Of a DNA stretch of 43,489 nt, positions 39,905 through 43,489 are shown in pieces. The stretch's first letter is position 1, and each line of letters begins with the position of its first letter. A program made the translations under genes and the position numbers. The stretch is from an uncultured bacterium (lineage in GTDB: Bacteria; Bacteroidota; Rhodothermia; Rhodothermales; UBA10348): positions 1-43,489 of the forward strand of contig CALIKL010000067.1 in the NCBI GenBank assembly GCA_938018055.1, written 5' to 3'. The notes below the pieces were generated by a model. It had not been told where the DNA came from, did no database searches, and saw nothing but the letters and a program-made list of their open reading frames with translations.

Positions 39905-42676
39905 TCAGAAGTTGACCGTGGCGCCAAGACGGACTTCGCGCGGGGAGCTGTAATAGTGCGGCCGGGTGTTGTATTCATCCAGATCCGCGATGCCGGGAAG
40001 GCCGTAAGCAGGCTCCCATGAGGCATGGACCCCACGCTCACCATTAAGCGAGTATGTCGCACGACCCGTATCAGAGAACACGGAGCGCTCGTTCAATACA
40101 TCCAGGACGTTGAAGACCTTTGCAAACAGACGCACCGACGCGTTGCCTTTGACTTGCACATCGTAATAGAGATGTGCATCCAATTTGATCAGGTTGGGCT
40201 TTCGCTCCTGGTTCGGTAGCTGGTCAATCTTCTGGTCAAAAAGCTGGGGCGTGTACGGATACCCTGTTGAGTATGACGAGATCAACGAAGCGCCCCATCG
40301 TCCCGGATCGGTGAGCGTCACGGTACTGGAAATGATATGTCGCTGATCGAATGACAGCGGAATCAGCTCCAGTTCGTTCTCGCGACCCGATAGCGAGTTG
40401 AAGAAGAAGGCATTCGTCTGGTTGTTATTGCCCTCTGCGATCTGAAACGTGTAGTCCACGGTCGCAGACAGCATGCCTTCACGGGAGCGGCGCTTGGTGA
40501 GAGCAAACGTCACCCCTTTCACGTTGGCGTAGTCGCGATTGAGATAGATGTTATAGACATCTTCTCCTGCAATCGTGCTGAAACGGATGGTCTGCAGCGC
40601 GAGATAGTCACGAATATCCTTATAAAACCCAGTGATATTGAAGGCAAGGTCATTGGTAATTCCCTGCTGGAGGCCAAACTCGTATTGGACCGTGCGCTCA
40701 GGACGCATGTTGGTATTTCCGAACGTGGGCTGGCTGTTGACCCCAAACTCAAATTCTGGATTCAGATACAGATTACGCAGGCGTGGCATCTGGGCGAAGT
40801 GCCCGTAGGAAAAGTGGATGATACCCGTCTCGGTAATCGGGAAAGAAACTCCCAGACGAGGCATGATCAATTGCGTGGCTTGCGCGTCGCGGGCGATCTC
40901 TTCGAACTCACCTTCTTTGACCGGCGGTTCGAGGATGTTCGGGAAGTACAGACCGTTGGGTTGGAAGTACTCGTACCGAAGCCCAGCGTTGATGATGAAG
41001 TCGTCGAATTCCAGCTTGTCCTGGACGTAGGCGCTGAATTCGAATACCCGCTGATCTTCATAGGCGTCATGGGCAGGCGTGGTGACCTCTGGAACCGTTG
41101 GCGAGCGGTAGGTGTCCCCATCATAAAGGATCACGAAGTTGCGACGATCCAGCGAGTGACGGTTGATTTCAAAACCGACTTTGGTTTCGTGGATCAGGCC
41201 AAACTGCTGGGTCAGGTCACCCTTGATGCGCAAGGATGAAGAAGCTTCCCGCGTATTGCTCTTCTGGTCCCCGCCGAACAGAAATTGGTTGCCCGGAAAC
41301 CCAATAATGTTGCCGGAGGACACATAAAGCGGATTTGACGGGTCCTCATACAAAAACGTCCGCGATTCATTCGTTGCGTGGGATATTCGGATGGTATAGA
41401 ATGCGCGTTCTGTGAGTGTCTGCGTCCAATGGAGGCTGTGATTGTAGCTGCGATTCCGGTTCGTCCGGGTGCCATTCGGGTTGTACTTGTAGGCAAAGCT
41501 GTACAACTTGCTTTTGGCACCGTCCGTCATGAACGAATATTCCAGTTTTCCACCGGTGATCGGACGCATGCTGAACTTGGCGATGAAATTGCCGCTCTCT
41601 CGCGGATTGAGCGCCGTGTCCTTACCGGGTAGGGGATCGTCCTCACCGAATTCGTACCACGGCTTGCCATGGAGTTCATAGTACCAGGCCGGACCGTTGT
41701 AGTCGGGGATGTATTCCCGGATGGTATCCAGCAACTGCGGGCTTCCATTGAAGTTGGCCGAATCGGAGGGCAGGAATAAGTCACGACCAAAGATGGTCCC
41801 TTTATTCTCGTCGTATCGACCGGAAAGGAAGAAGCGGATCTTCTTATAAAAAGGTAGGGGACCCGAAAGCGTACCCTCAGCCGTGTACACATTGAGCCCA
41901 AGATTGGACGTATTCGTTGGCGTTCCGAAGATATTCGAGTGCTTGGTCACGTTATCTCCGCCATAGAAGCTGAATGATCCGCGGTAGCGTTCATCACCCT
42001 CTTTGGTGACCAGGTTCACGATTCCAGACATGGCCTTGCCGTATTCGGCATTGAACGCACCGGAAATAACCGTCATTTCCTGAATGGCGTCGGCTGCCAC
42101 GGTCGTGGCCAGACCATTGGTTTCGAAGGGGTTTCCGACACTCATGCCATCGACCAGATAGGAGACCTCATTGGAGCGACCGCCTCGAATGTGGATCGCC
42201 CCGTCGGGACCCTGGTTGACCCCTGCTTGGGTAACTAGCACACCGAAGAATCCTTCGACAGGAAGGGCTTCGATTTCCTCTGCCACGACTGTTTTTTTCG
42301 ATGAGGTCAGGTCCTTTTGAACCAGCGGCCTTTCGGCTTGGATCACGATTTCCTCACCCTCAATCACTTCCTCGGAGAGTTCAATGTCATATCGCGTGGT
42401 TTGGCCGGTGGTCACCCGGATGCCGGATACCACTTGCGTCGAGAATCCGATGTAAGAGAAGCGGAGCGCATACTCCCCTGGTCGCACATTCAGGATGATG
42501 TAGTTCCCATCCACATCGGTCGATGTACCCTGTGTCGTGCCATCAATAGACACGTTTACACCTATCAAGGCCTCACCGGTCAAGGCGTCTATGACGCGTC
42601 CGGCAATCTTGCCCTGTGCGTGCACAAGCGGTGCGGCGAACAGGATAATGAGCAGGAAGAGTGACGTTTTGCGCAT
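39905..42676 (-). CDS. TonB-dependent receptor with N-terminal carboxypeptidase-regulatory-like domain
   Basis: A 923-residue outer-membrane receptor. After the signal peptide (MRKTSLFLLIILFAAPLVHA) comes a CarboxypepD_reg-like domain (residues 22-105: GRVIDALTGEALIGVNV, DGNYIILNVRPGEY). The plug contains GAIHIRGGRSNEVSYLVDGM and EMTVISGAFNAEYGKAMSGIVNLVTK. The barrel ends with VRLGATVNF, whose final Phe is typical. It imports an unidentified ligand with TonB energy, or acts as a surface scaffold. It is not a SusC type: no SusD gene follows. Instead the surface-protein gene starts 6 bases after its stop, so both are co-expressed. ATG 42676 is selected by the signal peptide. Confidence 0.92.
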   Translation of the reverse strand: MRKTSLFLLIILFAAPLVHAQGKIAGRVIDALTGEALIGVNVSIDGTTQGTSTDVDGNYIILNVRPGEYALRFSYIGFSTQVVSGIRVTTGQTTRYDIELSEEVIEGEEIVIQAERPLVQKDLTSSKKTVVAEEIEALPVEGFFGVLVTQAGVNQGPDGAIHIRGGRSNEVSYLVDGMSVGNPFETNGLATTVAADAIQEMTVISGAFNAEYGKAMSGIVNLVTKEGDERYRGSFSFYGGDNVTKHSNIFGTPTNTSNLGLNVYTAEGTLSGPLPFYKKIRFFLSGRYDENKGTIFGRDLFLPSDSANFNGSPQLLDTIREYIPDYNGPAWYYELHGKPWYEFGEDDPLPGKDTALNPRESGNFIAKFSMRPITGGKLEYSFMTDGAKSKLYSFAYKYNPNGTRTNRNRSYNHSLHWTQTLTERAFYTIRISHATNESRTFLYEDPSNPLYVSSGNIIGFPGNQFLFGGDQKSNTREASSSLRIKGDLTQQFGLIHETKVGFEINRHSLDRRNFVILYDGDTYRSPTVPEVTTPAHDAYEDQRVFEFSAYVQDKLEFDDFIINAGLRYEYFQPNGLYFPNILEPPVKEGEFEEIARDAQATQLIMPRLGVSFPITETGIIHFSYGHFAQMPRLRNLYLNPEFEFGVNSQPTFGNTNMRPERTVQYEFGLQQGITNDLAFNITGFYKDIRDYLALQTIRFSTIAGEDVYNIYLNRDYANVKGVTFALTKRRSREGMLSATVDYTFQIAEGNNNQTNAFFFNSLSGRENELELIPLSFDQRHIISSTVTLTDPGRWGASLISSYSTGYPYTPQLFDQKIDQLPNQERKPNLIKLDAHLYYDVQVKGNASVRLFAKVFNVLDVLNERSVFSDTGRATYSLNGERGVHASWEPAYGLPGIADLDEYNTRPHYYSSPREVRLGATVNF

Positions 42677-42755
42677 GGATTCTGCGAAATGAGTCTGGCT
42701 AAGGACAGTCCCTTGACGGAAATCCGTCGAACAACATTCCATTCGCCCTTGAAAA

Positions 42756-42774
42756 TACCGTTCTCAAAACGGTA
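42756..42774. promoter_or_regulatory. Palindrome upstream of the receptor gene
   Basis: TACCGTT-ctcaa-AACGGTA has perfect seven-base arms and lies 80 bases before the receptor start. A second inverted repeat GACGGA-aa-TCCGTC (42715-42728) is closer to the start and could form a leader hairpin. Either may control the surface cluster; no regulator is known. Confidence 0.4.
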
Positions 42775-42779
42775 GAAGT

Positions 42780-42813
42780 AAAAAAATGGGGAGGCCCTCG
42801 CGGACCTCCCCAT
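42780..42813 (-). terminator. Intrinsic terminator of the upstream T9SS-sorted protein gene
   Basis: On the minus strand ATGGGGAGGTCC pairs with GGGCCTCCCCAT around loop GCGA (one T-G wobble), followed by a seven-T run. It lies 18 bases after the stop of the gene that ends at 42832 and separates it from the receptor gene, which therefore needs its own promoter. Confidence 0.93.
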
Positions 42814-42831
42814 GATTGGAAGCAGGCCGGG

Positions 42832-43489
42832 CTACTTCAGCAATACCATGGTTTTGGTATGTGCGAAGTTTCCAAACTTCAGCTGGTACATATAGGTACC
42901 GCTGGCGACCTGGCCGCCTGCATCACTGGTTCCGTCCCACTGGAACTCGTGTACACCCTGCGAGAGGTACTGATTGTCAACGAGTCGCGCGACGACACGT
43001 CCCGAAACGTCAAAGATGGTCAGAGAGACCGCTTTGTCGCGAGGCAGTTCGAAACGGATGTTCGTCGTTGGGTTGAACGGGTTCGGATAATTCTGCTCCA
43101 GAACGTAGTCATTCGGAATGATCACACGCTCGTCCTCAATCGCTACTCCTTTCACGGAGGAGGACAAGACGCGCATGAACACACGAACGGGGTTCGCCTC
43201 GGATGAGACCAGCGTACGGGTGTACGTGGAGTCAGCAGGGTTGTATACCTCAGTGAAGGTGTAAAGTGAGTCGTTCTGGCCCTGGAAACCGAGTGCTACC
43301 TCATTTTCCCCATCACCGTCAACGTCGCCCAGGAAGGCGAACTTGGATGCGAACTGGGGCCCTGTGGTCCCATTTTCGCGATATTCAGTGATGACGCCTG
43401 CTGAATCTCGGGTCACTTTGTCGAACGCATCGGTGCGATCGTTCGGGAAGTAGACTTCGGTGATCTCCGAGTAGTTGGCCGGATCTTCA
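42832..43489 (-). CDS. Secreted protein with T9SS type A sorting domain (5' end outside window)
   Basis: The frame is open to the window edge, so the start lies beyond 43489; 218 residues are visible. The first part has GDVDGDGENEVALGFQG, an FG-GAP/VCBS-type calcium-binding repeat, which suggests a beta-propeller or repeat protein upstream. The last 90 residues are a standard sorting domain: LEQNYPNPFNPTTNIRFELP, LTIFDVSGRVVARLV, and GTYMYQLKFGNFAHTKTMVLLK. It would be exported through the T9SS and attached to the cell surface. A strong terminator follows, so it is transcribed separately from the receptor cluster despite the shared direction. Confidence 0.92.
   Translation of the reverse strand, partial: EDPANYSEITEVYFPNDRTDAFDKVTRDSAGVITEYRENGTTGPQFASKFAFLGDVDGDGENEVALGFQGQNDSLYTFTEVYNPADSTYTRTLVSSEANPVRVFMRVLSSSVKGVAIEDERVIIPNDYVLEQNYPNPFNPTTNIRFELPRDKAVSLTIFDVSGRVVARLVDNQYLSQGVHEFQWDGTSDAGGQVASGTYMYQLKFGNFAHTKTMVLLK

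Overview
The window is about 43.5 kb of ordinary chromosomal DNA from a member of the Rhodothermota/Bacteroidota-Chlorobi lineage (inference). Four signs support this. Surface proteins end in type IX secretion (T9SS) sorting domains and sit beside a PorV-like gene and a TonB-dependent receptor with a carboxypeptidase-regulatory N-domain. Three genes are preceded by an exact TATCTTTG, matching the Bacteroidota promoter consensus TAnnTTTG. Most starts lack an obvious Shine-Dalgarno sequence. There is also a GT3-type glycogen synthase and a DUF5916 outer-membrane protein. No rRNA, CRISPR array, insertion sequence or prophage was seen.

Layout. 1-3.8 kb: the end of a parvulin-type peptidyl-prolyl isomerase, a formate-THF ligase gene broken by a one-base frameshift, tRNA-Asn with promoter and terminator hairpin, and a DoxX-like membrane protein. 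4-11 kb: a DUF5916 protein, tRNA-Leu with terminator, and a tightly coupled minus-strand unit (ABC ATPase, FtsX-type permease, AttH/CrtC-like lipoprotein). 11-19 kb: glycogen synthase, a sulfatase lipoprotein, a HmuY-like protein followed by a small broken lipoprotein gene, then a minus-strand run of S1/P1 nuclease, YdeI-like protein and DUF885-like lipoprotein, and a TauE/SafE permease. 19-22 kb: a GMC oxidoreductase with its gluconate-dehydrogenase-subunit-3-like partner and two small membrane proteins. 22-31 kb: a DNA-processing block with a DEDDh exonuclease diverging from addB-addA-rmuC. 31-33.4 kb: a fatty-acid desaturase with an 11-residue-repeat tail, the last 52 codons of a sugar-phosphate transferase, and a UDP-glucuronate decarboxylase that loses its C-terminus at that junction. 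33.7-43.5 kb: a minus-strand cell-surface cluster (T9SS-sorted protein, TonB receptor, 1.1-kDa-residue-scale surface protein, PorV-like barrel, T9SS-sorted amidase).

How the genes fit together. The surface cluster is the most coherent functional block: receptor, secreted protein and PorV-like outer-membrane protein in one translationally coupled run, ending in a secreted peptidoglycan amidase. The addA-addB pair with rmuC is a recombination/repair block. The clearest genomic oddities are the fhs frameshift, the decarboxylase/sugar-transferase junction, the desaturase repeat tail, and a strong plus-strand terminator at 33.7 kb that follows no plus-strand gene. I did not find a convincing wholly new multi-gene system; the best leads are listed as findings.
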